A stretch of DNA of 64,000 nucleotides from Streptomyces sp. NBC_00286 (GCF_036173125.1 NZ_CP108054.1:8027001-8091000), one strand, 5' to 3'. Counted from the stretch's first letter, positions 41,871 to 50,823 are shown. A program made the numbers and translations. The notes: generated by a model not told the origin, from the sequence alone.

Positions 41871-42196
41871 TCGAAGAATTCATTCCGCTGCTATTTCGCG
41901 GTCCAATCGATACCTGTTCGAGCGCAGCTTCCCGTATTCTTCTGCCCGCTTTCTTCGGTCTTAAACACTAAGATTTCGCGAACACCAACCTCGTAATTCG
42001 GGCAGGTCTCGTGTCCGTTACGTATATGTGACGCAACACACAAGGTGCCCGTTTCCTCCCGTATTTTCCGGACAAACGGGCTGTTCTCGCCGCCTCGACA
42101 TGCGGCATCCGTGCACGCGCGATAACATATCGAGTGCGTTGACGTAACCCCATCCGGCGATGCAATTTCAGCTTTCTCTCGGTAAATTCAATCCGC
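41871..42196. other. A+T-enriched intergenic region before ectA
   Basis: No gene is seen in these 326 bases. The region is unusually A+T-rich for this genome (for example ATTCATTCCGCTGCTATTTC and TTACGTATATGTGACG), as expected for a strongly regulated stress promoter. It includes the candidate ectA promoter at 42139-42166. Confidence 0.6.
42139..42166 (+). promoter_or_regulatory. Candidate promoter of ectABCD
   Basis: TTGACG at 42139-42144 is followed after 16 bases by TGCAAT at 42161-42166, a 4/6 match to the -10 consensus. The predicted RNA start is about 20-25 bases before ectA. Confidence 0.4.
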
Positions 42197-42775
42197 ATGA
42201 CCGCCGCACAAGCAGACCTGCAAGCGGAATTCTTGGAAATGCCGGAGGGACTGCGGATCGACCGTCCGGAGGTGGCCGACGGGGCCGCCCTCTGGCGCAT
42301 CGCCAAGGACTCCAGAACCCTCGACCTCAACTCCTCGTACAGCTACCTCCTGTGGTGCCGTGACTTCGCCGGTACCTCGGTGGTGGCGCGCGACAAGGAG
42401 GGGATGCCGGTCGGCTTCATCACCGGGTACGTCCGGCCCGACCAGCCGGAAACCCTGCTCGTCTGGCAGGTGGCCGTCGACACCGCGTACCGCGGGCGCG
42501 GGCTCGCCGCCGCCCTGCTGGACGGACTCACGGCACGAGTAGCCCACGACCGCGGCCTCGAAACCGTCGAGACCACGATCACCCCCGGAAACACGGCCTC
42601 CGAGCGACTGTTCACCTCCTACGCCGCACGCCACGGAGCGGACGTCGCGCGTGAAGTGCTCTTCGACGGGGCGCACTTCCCGGACGGCCCGCACGACCCC
42701 GAAGTGCTGTACCGCATAGGACCGCTGAGCTTCCCACCGGCTGACCGGGCGCACAGATCCGGCCAGACCACCTGA
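42197..42775 (+). CDS. ectA: L-2,4-diaminobutyrate acetyltransferase
   Basis: This is a 192-residue GNAT enzyme that acetylates the gamma-amino group of L-2,4-diaminobutyrate, the second step of ectoine synthesis. EctA traits are LRIDRPEVADGAALWRIAKD (about 19-38), LDLNSSYSYLLWCRDFAGTS (about 42-61), LVWQVAVDTAYRGRGLAAALL (acetyl-CoA loop, about 95-115), and TTITPGNTASERLF. The length is usual. ectB, ectC and ectD follow in order on the same strand, which confirms the assignment. Confidence 0.96.
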   Translation: MTAAQADLQAEFLEMPEGLRIDRPEVADGAALWRIAKDSRTLDLNSSYSYLLWCRDFAGTSVVARDKEGMPVGFITGYVRPDQPETLLVWQVAVDTAYRGRGLAAALLDGLTARVAHDRGLETVETTITPGNTASERLFTSYAARHGADVAREVLFDGAHFPDGPHDPEVLYRIGPLSFPPADRAHRSGQTT

Positions 42776-42817
42776 GCGACCGGCCGGCTGAGCGAACCGA
42801 CCGGCGGCCACGGCCGA

Positions 42818-42863
42818 TCCGGTCGGCAGAACCAGCAGAATCCGGCCGGCAGAACCAGCAGAA
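42818..42863. repeat. 23-bp tandem repeat between ectA and ectB
   Basis: Two adjacent 23-base units (42818-42840, 42841-42863) differ by one base (TCCGGT/TCCGGC) and share CGGCAGAACCAGCAGAA. They sit in the 174-base ectA-ectB gap. Confidence 0.85.
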
Positions 42864-42949
42864 ACAGCAAACCCGCAGATCCAGACGACCGGACCCGACC
42901 ACCCGGCCGTACCCCCACCAAGACTTCATCTCCCAGGAGGAGATTCGCT

Positions 42950-44221
42950 GTGAGCATCACCCAGCCCGACCTGAGCATCTTCCAGACCCTCGAGTCGGAG
43001 GTGCGCAGCTACTGCCGCGGCTGGCCCACCGTGTTCGACCGCGCGCAGGGCAGCCGGATGTACGACGAGGACGGCCACGAGTACCTGGACTTCTTCGCCG
43101 GTGCCGGGTCCCTCAACTACGGCCACAACAACCCCGTACTCAAACGCGCCCTCATCGACTACCTGGAGCGCGACGGCGTCACCCACGGTCTCGACATGTC
43201 GACGACCGCCAAGCGCGCCTTCCTCGAGTCGTTCCAGAACATCGTGCTGCGCCCGCGCGACCTGCCGTACAAGGTCATGTTCCCGGGCCCGACGGGCACC
43301 AACGCCGTCGAGTCGGCGCTGAAGCTGGCGCGAAAAGTGAAGGGCCGTGAGGCGATCGTGTCGTTCACGAACGCCTTCCACGGGATGTCGCTCGGCTCGC
43401 TCGCCGTGACCGGCAACGCCTTCAAGCGGGCCGGAGCGGGCATCCCGCTGGTGCACGGCACGCCGATGCCGTTCGACAACTACTTCGACGGCCAGGTCCC
43501 GGACTTCCTGTGGTTCGAGCGGCTCCTCGAGGACCAGGGCTCCGGCCTCAACCAGCCCGCCGCCGTGATCGTCGAGACCGTACAGGGCGAGGGCGGCATC
43601 AACGTCGCGCGTGCCGAGTGGCTGCGTGCCCTCGCGGACCTGTGCGAGCGTCAGGACATGCTGCTCATCGTCGACGACATCCAGATGGGCTGCGGCCGCA
43701 CCGGCGCGTTCTTCTCCTTCGAGGAGGCAGGTATCACGCCGGACATCGTGACCGTCTCCAAGTCCATCAGCGGCTACGGACTGCCCATGGCGCTGACCCT
43801 GTTCAAGCCCGAGCTGGACATCTGGGAGCCGGGCGAACACAACGGCACCTTCCGCGGCAACAACCCGGCGTTCGTGACGGCCGCCGCCGCCCTTGAGACG
43901 TACTGGACCGACGGGCCGGCCATGGAGAAGCAGACCAGGGCCCGCGGCGAGCAGATCGACGAGGTGCTGAAGGCGATCCGCGAGGAACACCCCGAGGCCA
44001 GCAAGGAGTACCGCGGCCGCGGCCTGGTCTGGGGCATCGAGTTCCACGACAAGGAGCGCGCGGGCCGTATCGCCCAGCGGGCCTTCGAACTCGGCCTGCT
44101 CATCGAGACGTCGGGCCCGGAGAGCGAGGTCGTCAAGCTCCTCCCGGCGCTCACCATCACGCCCGACGAGCTGGACGAGGGCCTGCGCACCCTCGCCCGC
44201 GCCGTACGAGAAACGGCGTAA
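42950..44221 (+). CDS. ectB: Diaminobutyrate-2-oxoglutarate aminotransferase
   Basis: This 423-residue class III PLP aminotransferase starts at GTG 42950, with AGGAGGAG upstream. It makes L-2,4-diaminobutyrate from aspartate semialdehyde, the first ectoine step. Features are [18 protein letters not shown] (about 46-63), [37 protein letters not shown] (PLP-binding Asp) and [15 protein letters not shown] with the Schiff-base Lys (about 270). Product and order match actinomycete ectB. It is the second gene of ectABCD. Confidence 0.97.
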   Translation: MSITQPDLSIFQTLESEVRSYCRGWPTVFDRAQGSRMYDEDGHEYLDFFAGAGSLNYGHNNPVLKRALIDYLERDGVTHGLDMSTTAKRAFLESFQNIVLRPRDLPYKVMFPGPTGTNAVESALKLARKVKGREAIVSFTNAFHGMSLGSLAVTGNAFKRAGAGIPLVHGTPMPFDNYFDGQVPDFLWFERLLEDQGSGLNQPAAVIVETVQGEGGINVARAEWLRALADLCERQDMLLIVDDIQMGCGRTGAFFSFEEAGITPDIVTVSKSISGYGLPMALTLFKPELDIWEPGEHNGTFRGNNPAFVTAAAALETYWTDGPAMEKQTRARGEQIDEVLKAIREEHPEASKEYRGRGLVWGIEFHDKERAGRIAQRAFELGLLIETSGPESEVVKLLPALTITPDELDEGLRTLARAVRETA

Positions 44222-44260
44222 CCGCAACCGCGCGCAGCCTGAAGGAGGCACTGCACCACC

Positions 44261-44659
44261 GTGATTGTCCGCTCGTTCAAGGACCTCGAAGGCACCGACC
44301 GGCACGTCAAGTCCGCGTCGGGCACCTGGGAGAGCAAACGCATCGTCCTCGCCAAGGAGAAGGTCGGCTTCTCCCTGCACGAGACGATCCTGTACGCCGG
44401 TACGGAGACGTCGATGTGGTACGCCAACCACATCGAGGCCGTCGTCTGCGTAGAGGGCGAGGCCGAGCTCACCAACGACGAGACCGGGGAGAAGTTCACC
44501 ATCACCCCCGGCACCATGTACCTCCTCGACGGCCATGAGAAGCACACGATGAAGATCAAGGAGGACTTCCGCTGCCTCTGCGTCTTCAATCCGCCGGTGA
44601 CCGGACGGGAGGACCATGACGAGAACGGTGTCTACCCCCTGCTGACCGAGGAGGTCTGA
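44261..44659 (+). CDS. ectC: L-ectoine synthase
   Basis: This is a 132-residue cupin that cyclises N-gamma-acetyl-diaminobutyrate to ectoine. GTG 44261 has AAGGAGG upstream. EctC traits are [20 protein letters not shown], the iron-site region [19 protein letters not shown] (about 46-64), the Glu/Gly run [12 protein letters not shown] and the His motif [11 protein letters not shown] (about 89-99). This is the standard length. It is five bases from ectD. Confidence 0.97.
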   Translation: MIVRSFKDLEGTDRHVKSASGTWESKRIVLAKEKVGFSLHETILYAGTETSMWYANHIEAVVCVEGEAELTNDETGEKFTITPGTMYLLDGHEKHTMKIKEDFRCLCVFNPPVTGREDHDENGVYPLLTEEV

Positions 44660-44664
44660 GAACC

Positions 44665-45552
44665 ATGACCACGCTCACCGACCTGTACCCGACCCGCGGC
44701 GCCGCCGAGGTGGCCGTACCCCGCCAGGACCCCGTGGTGTGGAGCGAGCCGGGTACGCCAGGACCGATCGCGGCGGCCGAGCTCCAGTCGTACGAGCGCG
44801 ATGGCTTCCTCGCCATCGAGCAGCTCATCGGCGACGAGGAAGTGGCCGTCTACCGGGGCGAGTTGGAGCGCCTGGTGAGCGACCCGGCGATCCGCGCCGA
44901 CGAGCGCTCGATCGTCGAGCCCAAGTCGCAGGAGATCCGCTCGGTCTTCGAAGTCCACAAGATCAGCGAGATCTTCGCGCGCCTCGTACGCGACGAGCGC
45001 GTCGTGGGCCGCGCCCGTCAGATACTCGGCTCGGACGTGTACGTCCACCAGTCGCGGATCAACGTCAAGCCCGGCTTCGGAGCGAGCGGCTTCTACTGGC
45101 ACTCGGACTTCGAGACCTGGCACGCCGAGGACGGCCTGCCGAACATGCGCACCGTGTCCGTCTCGATCGCGCTGACCGAGAACTACGACACCAACGGCGG
45201 CCTCATGATCATGCCGGGGTCCCACAAGACCTTCCTCGGCTGTGCGGGGGCCACGCCGAAGGACAACTACAAGAAGTCGCTGCAGATGCAGGACGCGGGC
45301 ACGCCCTCCGACGAGGCGCTCACCAAGTTCGCCGAGGCGCACGGCATCAAGCTCTTCACGGGGCGGGCCGGCTCGGCGACCTGGTTCGACTGCAACTGCA
45401 TGCACGGCTCCGGGGACAACATCACCCCGTTCCCGCGGTCGAACGTCTTCATCGTGTTCAACAGCGTGGAGAACGCGGCGGTGGAGCCGTTCGCGGCACC
45501 GGTGCCGCGGCCGGACTTCATCGGGGCGCGGGACTTCACGCCGGTTAAGTGA
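44665..45552 (+). CDS. ectD: Ectoine 5-hydroxylase
   Basis: This is a 295-residue non-haem Fe(II)/2-oxoglutarate dioxygenase that turns ectoine into 5-hydroxyectoine. The iron-binding HxD is in FYWHSDFETWH (about residues 144-154), and the distal His is in CMHGSGDNITPFPRSNVF. Substrate residues of EctD, including the SRINVKPGFGASGFYW stretch, are conserved. It is the last gene of the operon and ends before a good terminator at 45596-45622. Its presence indicates the strain makes both ectoine and hydroxyectoine. Confidence 0.97.
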   Translation: MTTLTDLYPTRGAAEVAVPRQDPVVWSEPGTPGPIAAAELQSYERDGFLAIEQLIGDEEVAVYRGELERLVSDPAIRADERSIVEPKSQEIRSVFEVHKISEIFARLVRDERVVGRARQILGSDVYVHQSRINVKPGFGASGFYWHSDFETWHAEDGLPNMRTVSVSIALTENYDTNGGLMIMPGSHKTFLGCAGATPKDNYKKSLQMQDAGTPSDEALTKFAEAHGIKLFTGRAGSATWFDCNCMHGSGDNITPFPRSNVFIVFNSVENAAVEPFAAPVPRPDFIGARDFTPVK

Positions 45553-45595
45553 CGTACACGTAAGTGGCGTACGCCTGAAGTGATGTACGGATGAT

Positions 45596-45622
45596 GGGCG
45601 GCACCCTCGTCGGGTGCCGCCC
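45596..45622. terminator. Bidirectional terminator after ectD
   Basis: GGGCGGCACCC (45596-45606) pairs with GGGTGCCGCCC (45612-45622), with a five-base loop. It separates ectD from the convergent gene ending at 45631. Confidence 0.8.
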
Positions 45623-45630
45623 TCCTCCGT

Positions 45631-46647
45631 TTACAGCCAGGACAGCGCCGCCGCCCGCTCCAGTACGTTCCGTACGGCGTCCTCGTCGCCCGTCGCGCCC
45701 CTCGGGACCTCCTCGGGCCCGTACCGTCCGCCGACGAGCAGGCAGAAGTCGACGGGTTCCAGGACGAGTTCGGCCCGCACCGGCTCGTCCTCGGAGCCGA
45801 GCACCCACTGGGCGTCCTCGCCTCCGGCCACCGCGAACAGCACCGGGGGCGCCGTGGTCCCCAGCGCCAGGTCGAGGATGCGGACGGCGAGCCGGACCAG
45901 CTGCCAGAGGTGTTCCTCGGGCGGCGGCGGTACGGCGAGGCCGAGCGCGCGGCCGATGTCGTCCGTGTGGATCCACGCCTCGAAGCCCCGCACGAGGAAG
46001 TGGTCGGCGACGGGCAGCCGGATCCCCATCAACGTCATGGCGTGGGCGGCGCGTTCGGGATCCCGGGCTTCGGGCGTGGCCAGCAGCGCGGCTGCCTGAG
46101 CGGCCCACGCGGTCACCGTCTCCTCGGGGCTGCGCTGCCGCTCGTACGCGATCACCTCGGTGGTACGCGCGTTCCAGGCCTGCTCCCATCCCGTTCCCTC
46201 CGGGACGGTCGACGCGGGCACGCGTGCGTCGAGGCCCAGGTGCAGGGCCAGCGGCTCGTCGGCGGCGAGGAGGTGCGCGACCGTCGCGTGCGCGTCCCAG
46301 TCGTGCACGACCGGTGTGCTCCAGCGGCCGTCCAACTCCCGTACCAGCGCCTGGAGTCCGGCGACGGCGGCGGCGTACGGGGCCGCGTGCGCGGCGACTC
46401 TCGGCGCGGCGGGCCGGGAGCGCAGAGCGAGAGCGAGTACGCCGCCTGCTCCTCCCGAGCCGTTGCTCATGGCCGTTCCCCGCGGCCCGTCCAGCAGCCG
46501 TACGGCCTCCCGCAGCCGCTCCGCTTCGGCCGCGCAGCTCTCGCATTCGGCGAGATGCGCCGGCACCGCCCGCTCCTCCTCCGGCCGCAACGCGCCGAAG
46601 GCCCAGGCCCCCAGCAGCTCACGTACACCGTCGTGATCAGTGGTCAC
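45631..46647 (-). CDS. Anti-sigma-like zf-HC2 fused to a mycothiol-dependent isomerase fold
   Basis: This 338-residue protein starts at GTG 46647, behind AGGGAGG. The N-terminal 60 residues are a zinc-binding anti-sigma domain (zf-HC2) with the HLAECESC motif (HxxxCxxC). The remaining 250 residues form a maleylpyruvate-isomerase/DinB-like four-helix domain, with VHDWDAHATVAHLLAADEPL, HFLVRGFEAWIHTDDIGRA and a C-terminal VLFAVAGG sterol-carrier-like sheet. Gene order puts it just downstream of an ECF sigma gene, so it probably binds that sigma factor and may sense thiol or metal state. The catalytic partner domain could be vestigial or active. Confidence 0.83.
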   Translation of the reverse strand: MTTDHDGVRELLGAWAFGALRPEEERAVPAHLAECESCAAEAERLREAVRLLDGPRGTAMSNGSGGAGGVLALALRSRPAAPRVAAHAAPYAAAVAGLQALVRELDGRWSTPVVHDWDAHATVAHLLAADEPLALHLGLDARVPASTVPEGTGWEQAWNARTTEVIAYERQRSPEETVTAWAAQAAALLATPEARDPERAAHAMTLMGIRLPVADHFLVRGFEAWIHTDDIGRALGLAVPPPPEEHLWQLVRLAVRILDLALGTTAPPVLFAVAGGEDAQWVLGSEDEPVRAELVLEPVDFCLLVGGRYGPEEVPRGATGDEDAVRNVLERAAALSWL

Positions 46648-46699
46648 CGCGCACCTCCCTTCGCAGCTTTCCGCCCTGCTTCCCGGGCGCATCCATCCA

Positions 46700-47314
46700 T
46701 CATGCGCCGCCCCTTTCCAAGGCCGGATCCGGTGGCTCGGCCATGGACTCGGCCAGCTTGCGTAACGCAGAGCGCAGCCGGGTCTTGGCGGTGCCTTCCG
46801 GGATGCCGAGTTCGACGGCGGCCTGGCGGTAGGTGCGGCCCGCGAAAAAGGCGAGGTGCACCACCTCCCGCTGGGACTGCGGGAGTTCGGCGAGCGCGGA
46901 GTGCAGCAGGAGGGAGCGCTCGCGGTCGACGACCGTCTCGTCCGGCCCGGGTCCCGTGTCGGGGATCGCCTGCAGCGCCGAGTCGTCGGCTCCGGCGGCC
47001 TTGCGGTGCCGGGCCTCGGTGCGCACCCAGTCCACGGCTCGCCGGTGCGCCAGCACGGACAGCCAGGTACGCAGCGAGCCACGGCGCGCGTCGAACCCGT
47101 ACGGCCTGCTCCACAGCTGGGCGAAGACCTCCTGCGCCACATCCTCGGCGGCGGCCGGGCTGCGCGTCACCCGGACGGCGACCGCCCGGACGAGCCCGCT
47201 GTACGCGGCGTACGCCTCGGTCAGCGCGGACTCGTCGCCGTACACCAGCCGCCGCTGCAACTCCGCGTCGGCGGCCGGTTCGACGGACGTCCCCGTGGTC
47301 TCCAACGGCCCCAC
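46700..47314 (-). CDS. ECF sigma factor (SigK/SigL-like)
   Basis: This 204-residue sigma factor starts at GTG 47314. Region 2 has LTEAYAAYSGLVRAVAVRV and EDVAQEVFAQLWSRPYGFD (about 45-75); region 4 has LAELPQSQREVVHLAFFAG and YRQAAVELGIPEGTAKTRLR (about 155-190). The pairing with the zf-HC2 protein 52 bases downstream is the usual ECF/ZAS arrangement of oxidative- or envelope-stress regulators. No autoregulatory promoter could be defined by eye. Confidence 0.9.
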   Translation of the reverse strand: MGPLETTGTSVEPAADAELQRRLVYGDESALTEAYAAYSGLVRAVAVRVTRSPAAAEDVAQEVFAQLWSRPYGFDARRGSLRTWLSVLAHRRAVDWVRTEARHRKAAGADDSALQAIPDTGPGPDETVVDRERSLLLHSALAELPQSQREVVHLAFFAGRTYRQAAVELGIPEGTAKTRLRSALRKLAESMAEPPDPALERGGA

Positions 47315-47360
47315 CCCCTGGTGCCCTTCCTAGCGTCCCGGCCGGGCCCGCGCCAGTGGT

Positions 47361-48413
47361 TCAGGAAGACAGGACGTCCAGCAGGCGGTCGACGTCGGCG
47401 GTCGTGTTGTAGAGGTGGAAGGAGGCACGCAGGTTGCCGGCGCGATTGGAGACCGAGATCCCGGCCTTGTCCAGCTCGGGCTGGCGGTGGCCGAGGCCGG
47501 GCACGGACACGATCGCCGAGCCGGGCGCGGGGAGGGCTTCGTGGCCGAGAGTGGTGAGGCCCGCGCGGTAGCGGTCGGCGAGGGCGAGGTCGTGGGCCTG
47601 CACGGCGTCGACGCCGAGTTCCTCGATGAGCTCGAGGGAGGGGCGTAGTCCGGCGTAGCTGAAGAGCGCGGGGGGCAGGTCGAACCGCCGGGCGGAGTGG
47701 GCGAGTTCGGCCACGGGGCCGTAGCAGCTGTCCCAGGGGTGCTCCCCGGCGACCCAGCCGGCCAGGATCGGTGTGAGCTCGCCGAAGTCCTCCGGCACGA
47801 CGAGGAAACCGGCTCCGTGTGGGCCGAGCAGCCACTTGTAGCAGACGGAGGAGACGTAGTCGTACGCCCCGGCGTCCATCGGCAGCCAGCCGGCCGCCTG
47901 GGAGAAGTCGATGTACGTACGGGATCCGTGGTCCCTGGCCGCCTCGCGCAGCGCGGGCAGATCGGCGATCCGGCCGTCGGCGGACTGCACGGCGCTGACG
48001 GCGACGAGTGCGGTGCCGGGCCGGACGGACTCGGCGATCCGCTCCAGGGGCACCGTCCGCACCTTGAGGTCGGTGCGGACATGGAAGGGGTTCACGACGG
48101 AGGCGAAGTCGTCCTCGGCGGTGAGGACTTCGGCGCCGGCGGGCAGCGAGGCGGCGACCAGGCCGGTGTAGGCGCTGACCGAGGACCCGGCCGCCACCCG
48201 CCCGACCGGCACGCCGGCCAGCCGGGCGAAGGAGGCCCGGGCGGCCTCCACATCGGCGAACAGCGAGTCCACCGGACTGCCGTCGGCCCGCAGCGCCACC
48301 GCCTCCTGGAGGGCGGTGACGGTACGGGCGGGCAGCAGCCCGTTGCTCGCGGTGTTCAGAAAGGTGTTCTTCGGGGCGAACTCGGCACGGACGCGGCTCT
48401 CGAAGGTCTCCAT
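47361..48413 (-). CDS. Class V aminotransferase (PLP-dependent)
   Basis: This 350-residue enzyme starts at ATG 48413 (METFESRVRAEF). Class V features are NTFLNTASNGLLPARTV (about 16-32), SSVSAYTGLVAAS for cofactor phosphate binding, VAVSAVQSADGRIADL and YIDFSQAAGWLPMD with the PLP-binding Asp, and the Schiff-base Lys in SSVCYKWLLGPHGAGF (about 193-208). The family contains cysteine desulfurases, kynureninases and isopenicillin epimerases; the absence of an active-site Cys loop argues against NifS. The substrate is unknown. It is a single gene on the minus strand. Confidence 0.87.
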   Translation of the reverse strand: METFESRVRAEFAPKNTFLNTASNGLLPARTVTALQEAVALRADGSPVDSLFADVEAARASFARLAGVPVGRVAAGSSVSAYTGLVAASLPAGAEVLTAEDDFASVVNPFHVRTDLKVRTVPLERIAESVRPGTALVAVSAVQSADGRIADLPALREAARDHGSRTYIDFSQAAGWLPMDAGAYDYVSSVCYKWLLGPHGAGFLVVPEDFGELTPILAGWVAGEHPWDSCYGPVAELAHSARRFDLPPALFSYAGLRPSLELIEELGVDAVQAHDLALADRYRAGLTTLGHEALPAPGSAIVSVPGLGHRQPELDKAGISVSNRAGNLRASFHLYNTTADVDRLLDVLSS

Positions 48414-48525
48414 GGGACAACTGTGAGCCTTCGGCGCTCTCTGGTCCATTGCGTATTTGTGCGTGATCCCGCTAAGGAACGCTTATACATCGCCCCTGAC
48501 CTGCGCGGTTTCTGTGGGCGGTCCT

Positions 48526-49242
48526 TCAGTGCTGCGGCACCGCGCATCCGTCGGGACCGCAGGCGTCCGCGTCGCCGTCCTGGATCAGCTTCAGCGGCGA
48601 GCGGTTGCCCCACGCCTGCTCCAGCGCCTGCCCGAAGGTCTCGACGGGCTGGGCGCCCGAGACGCCGTACTTGCGGTCGAGGACGAAGAAGGGAACGCCG
48701 TTCGCGCCGAGCTCGGCGGCCTCGCGTTCGTCGGCCCGGACCTCATCGGCGTACGCGTCCGGGTCGGCGAGCACCTCGCGGGCGGCGTCCGCGTCGAGAC
48801 CGGCCTCGACGGCCAGCTCGGTCAGATACGCGTCGGCGTCCACGTAGAGGGACCGCTCCTCGACGAAGTTCGCCCGGTACAGGATCTGGAGCAGCTCGTC
48901 CTGCCGACCCTGCTCCTTGGCGAAGTGCAGCAGCCGGTGCATATCGAAGGTGCTGCCGTGATCGCGGCCCTCGGTGCGGTACTCCAGCCCCACGGCGGCG
49001 GCCAACGAGCCCAGGTTCTCCTCACCCGCCCGGGCCTGCGCCTCGCTCATCCCGTACTTCTTGGTGAGCATCTTCAGAACGGACTCGTTGTCACCCTTGG
49101 CCCGCTTCGGGTCGAGCTCGAAGGAACGGTGCACCACCTCGATCTCGTCCCGGTGCGGGAAGGCGTCAAGCGCCTTCTCGAAGCGGGCCTTGCCCACATA
49201 GCACCAGGGGCAGGCGATATCGCTCCAGATCTCGACGCGCAT
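48526..49242 (-). CDS. DsbA-family oxidoreductase, FrnE-like
   Basis: This 238-residue cytosolic thioredoxin-fold protein starts at ATG 49242 with the active site CPWC at residues 11-14 (EIWSDIACPWCYVGK). The rest matches FrnE/2-hydroxychromene isomerase-like DsbA proteins: FELDPKRAKG, AQARAGEENLGSLAAAVGLEY, THE-type helix with DMHRLLHFAKEQG, and the cis-Pro loop GVPFFVLDRKYGVSGAQP. A second cysteine pair (CGPDGC) lies at the extreme C-terminus. It probably acts in thiol-disulfide balance or in resistance to oxidative damage. Function in vivo is unknown. Confidence 0.9.
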   Translation of the reverse strand: MRVEIWSDIACPWCYVGKARFEKALDAFPHRDEIEVVHRSFELDPKRAKGDNESVLKMLTKKYGMSEAQARAGEENLGSLAAAVGLEYRTEGRDHGSTFDMHRLLHFAKEQGRQDELLQILYRANFVEERSLYVDADAYLTELAVEAGLDADAAREVLADPDAYADEVRADEREAAELGANGVPFFVLDRKYGVSGAQPVETFGQALEQAWGNRSPLKLIQDGDADACGPDGCAVPQH

Positions 49243-49317
49243 GACTTCGGCTCTCCAGGTCGCACGGGTACGCGAAGGCTCCCTCCGCTGGGTGTATGAA
49301 CGTTCAACCGGCTCAGG

Positions 49318-49425
49318 TCATTCCCCGTTCACCGCGTAGGTCAGCAAGAGGTGGTGGTCGCCCTCGCGGGGCGGCTGCTCCGGATCGGAGACCCAGCCCT
49401 GGCGGGCGTACCATGCTGCGCGCCT
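49318..49425 (-). pseudogene. Probable 3' remnant of a GNAT acetyltransferase gene
   Basis: On the minus strand the last 33 codons before the stop at 49318 read as a typical GNAT tail: AAWYARQGWVSDPEQPP and then HHLLLTYAVNG. The frame further upstream does not look like GNAT sequence and has a different composition. The breakpoint, near 49413-49425, coincides with the start of the small gene on the opposite strand. This suggests that insertion or deletion removed the rest of the gene. Confidence 0.4.
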
Positions 49426-49559
49426 ACCGGCTGTGGGTTGAGCACGCGGTGAAGTGCGCCGCTGGCTGTAGGGGCGTGAGCAAGGCGCAGGACGGCTGCG
49501 CAGACGGACGGGAACTGTGGGGCGCCTACCGCCTCGAGCGCATCGGGAGGACGTCATGA
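49413..49559 (+). CDS. Small WVEHAVKC-type protein, unknown
   Basis: This 48-residue ORF starts at ATG 49413 (MLRAYRLWVEHAVKCAAGC). It has four cysteines, two in KCAAGC. The pattern of an aromatic W..H followed by clustered Cys and a later ELWGAYR resembles small Streptomyces proteins often encoded beside XRE/DUF397 or signalling loci. It shares an ATGA with the next gene (49556-49559), which argues that both are translated. A zinc-binding role is possible. No ribosome-binding site is clear because the start lies at the remnant boundary. Confidence 0.5.
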   Translation: MLRAYRLWVEHAVKCAAGCRGVSKAQDGCADGRELWGAYRLERIGRTS

Positions 49560-49825
49560 GTTGGCAGATCGAACGCCCTCCGGGCAGCCGTGTGCGCCGC
49601 ACCAACGATGACCACGTGACCGTCCCCCTGCGGCTGTCCCGCAACGAGGAGCACGCGACGGACGCCGAGCTGAGCCTGACCCTGGTCGAAGTCGAGCATC
49701 TGCACGCGGCTCTGTGCCGCGCGCTCGACGGTCACTCGGCCCCCGCCCGCGCCCGGGTGCCGTACGTCCGTGGAGTCGTCGCCCATCGGCGCTCGCACGG
49801 TAGATCGCGCGTAGCCGACACGTAA
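49556..49825 (+). CDS. Small conserved protein, unknown
   Basis: This 89-residue ORF starts at ATG 49556 (MSWQIERPPGSRVRR), with GGGAGG eight bases upstream, and overlaps the preceding gene. The middle has a Leu-rich helix (LTLVEVEHLHAALCRAL) and the C-terminus is Arg-rich. I recognise no function. It is coupled to the small Cys-rich protein and is followed by about 200 bases in which no gene is supported. Confidence 0.5.
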   Translation: MSWQIERPPGSRVRRTNDDHVTVPLRLSRNEEHATDAELSLTLVEVEHLHAALCRALDGHSAPARARVPYVRGVVAHRRSHGRSRVADT

Positions 49826-50030
49826 CCCGATGGCTACCGCGTCCGGGGCGCGGCGAGGGGCAAGGGCGGCACCGCACAACCCCAGTACCGGCCTCCCCTT
49901 GTCCGGTACGGACCTGCGCTCCCGACTGCGCATTCTGCGGCAGCAGTTGGGGGCGCATCGAGCAAGGCGCCAATGGTCTGCGGACCGCTTTATGAAGTCG
50001 GTTGGCGACGGCGTATGGCCACTGCCTTGG

Positions 50031-50609
50031 TCAGTGGCCTCCTTGGTTCTCGACACAGGGCCCCGTACCGGGTTGAGGTTCGGCGTAAGCGCCGTGCACC
50101 TCGCTGGTCAACTCTTCTTTCGTTATCCGCCCGGACACACACGTGACTCCCGTGTGGACGCTGTAGGACCCGTACCCGACGTAAACGCCGTGTTCCTTGC
50201 CGCAGCCAAGGCGCTTCAGCGCCGCCATGATCCGCTCATCGCTGAACGCGCCGTACTGGCCGGCGCCACCTTCCTCCCGGACCTTGTCCAGTTCCTGCCG
50301 AATGAGTTTGGCGGACGCTTCCCCCTGCGCGCGCTTCTCCGCGGAGATCGACCCTTGCATGCGGTAGGCGTGATTTTCCGCGTAGTTGGGGGGACGGTCG
50401 TCGTTTCCCTCCTGACGATTGCCGTCCGCACTCGGAGCGGGAGAGGAAGGCAGAGCCCTGGGTACCTCGGCCGACTGGGCGCACTTCGGCCGGGGAGTGA
50501 AGGAAGGCCGGGTGGTGGCCGACTGCGTCTGCCCGCCCTGCTGAGTTCCGCACGCGGTCATAGTGATCGCGACGAGGGCGACTGCTGCGGCTGATCGTCT
50601 GATGGGCAT
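50031..50609 (-). CDS. Lipoprotein, unknown function
   Basis: This 192-residue lipoprotein starts at ATG 50609 (MPIRRSAAAVALV) with GGGGAGA eight bases upstream. The lipobox ITMTAC gives lipidated Cys19 by count. A Gln/Ser/Thr/Pro-rich linker precedes a helical domain with SISAEKRAQGEASAKLIRQEL and FSDERIMAALKRLGCG, and a small beta part with Cys (GVTCVSGR, GPCVENQ). No family is recognised. It sits between the small coupled genes and the divergent hydrolase, in a patch with accessory character. Confidence 0.75.
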   Translation of the reverse strand: MPIRRSAAAVALVAITMTACGTQQGGQTQSATTRPSFTPRPKCAQSAEVPRALPSSPAPSADGNRQEGNDDRPPNYAENHAYRMQGSISAEKRAQGEASAKLIRQELDKVREEGGAGQYGAFSDERIMAALKRLGCGKEHGVYVGYGSYSVHTGVTCVSGRITKEELTSEVHGAYAEPQPGTGPCVENQGGH

Positions 50610-50823
50610 GGGGCAGAGTCTCCCCGCTGACACCGGCGGACGACACAATTCCCTTCGCGAGGGGTGGGGGCGCGGACGCTGACGCTAACGCCGCAGGTTC
50701 GGCACACGTGGCCCGCCCCCACCTGTGTGATACCGAGGTCTGACGTGATCCGCCGACAGGGGTACGACCAAGTAACCCTGGAGCCGGACGTGTTGTGCAG
50801 AACCAGTGCCTAGCTTCGACTGC

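Noticed and set aside
42926..44617. 563-codon frame antisense to ectB/ectC
   Set aside because: Shadow of strongly conserved ectoine genes.
49830..50594. 254-codon plus-strand frame
   Set aside because: The minus strand has a lipoprotein with signal and lipobox over most of it; the plus-strand product shows no domain.
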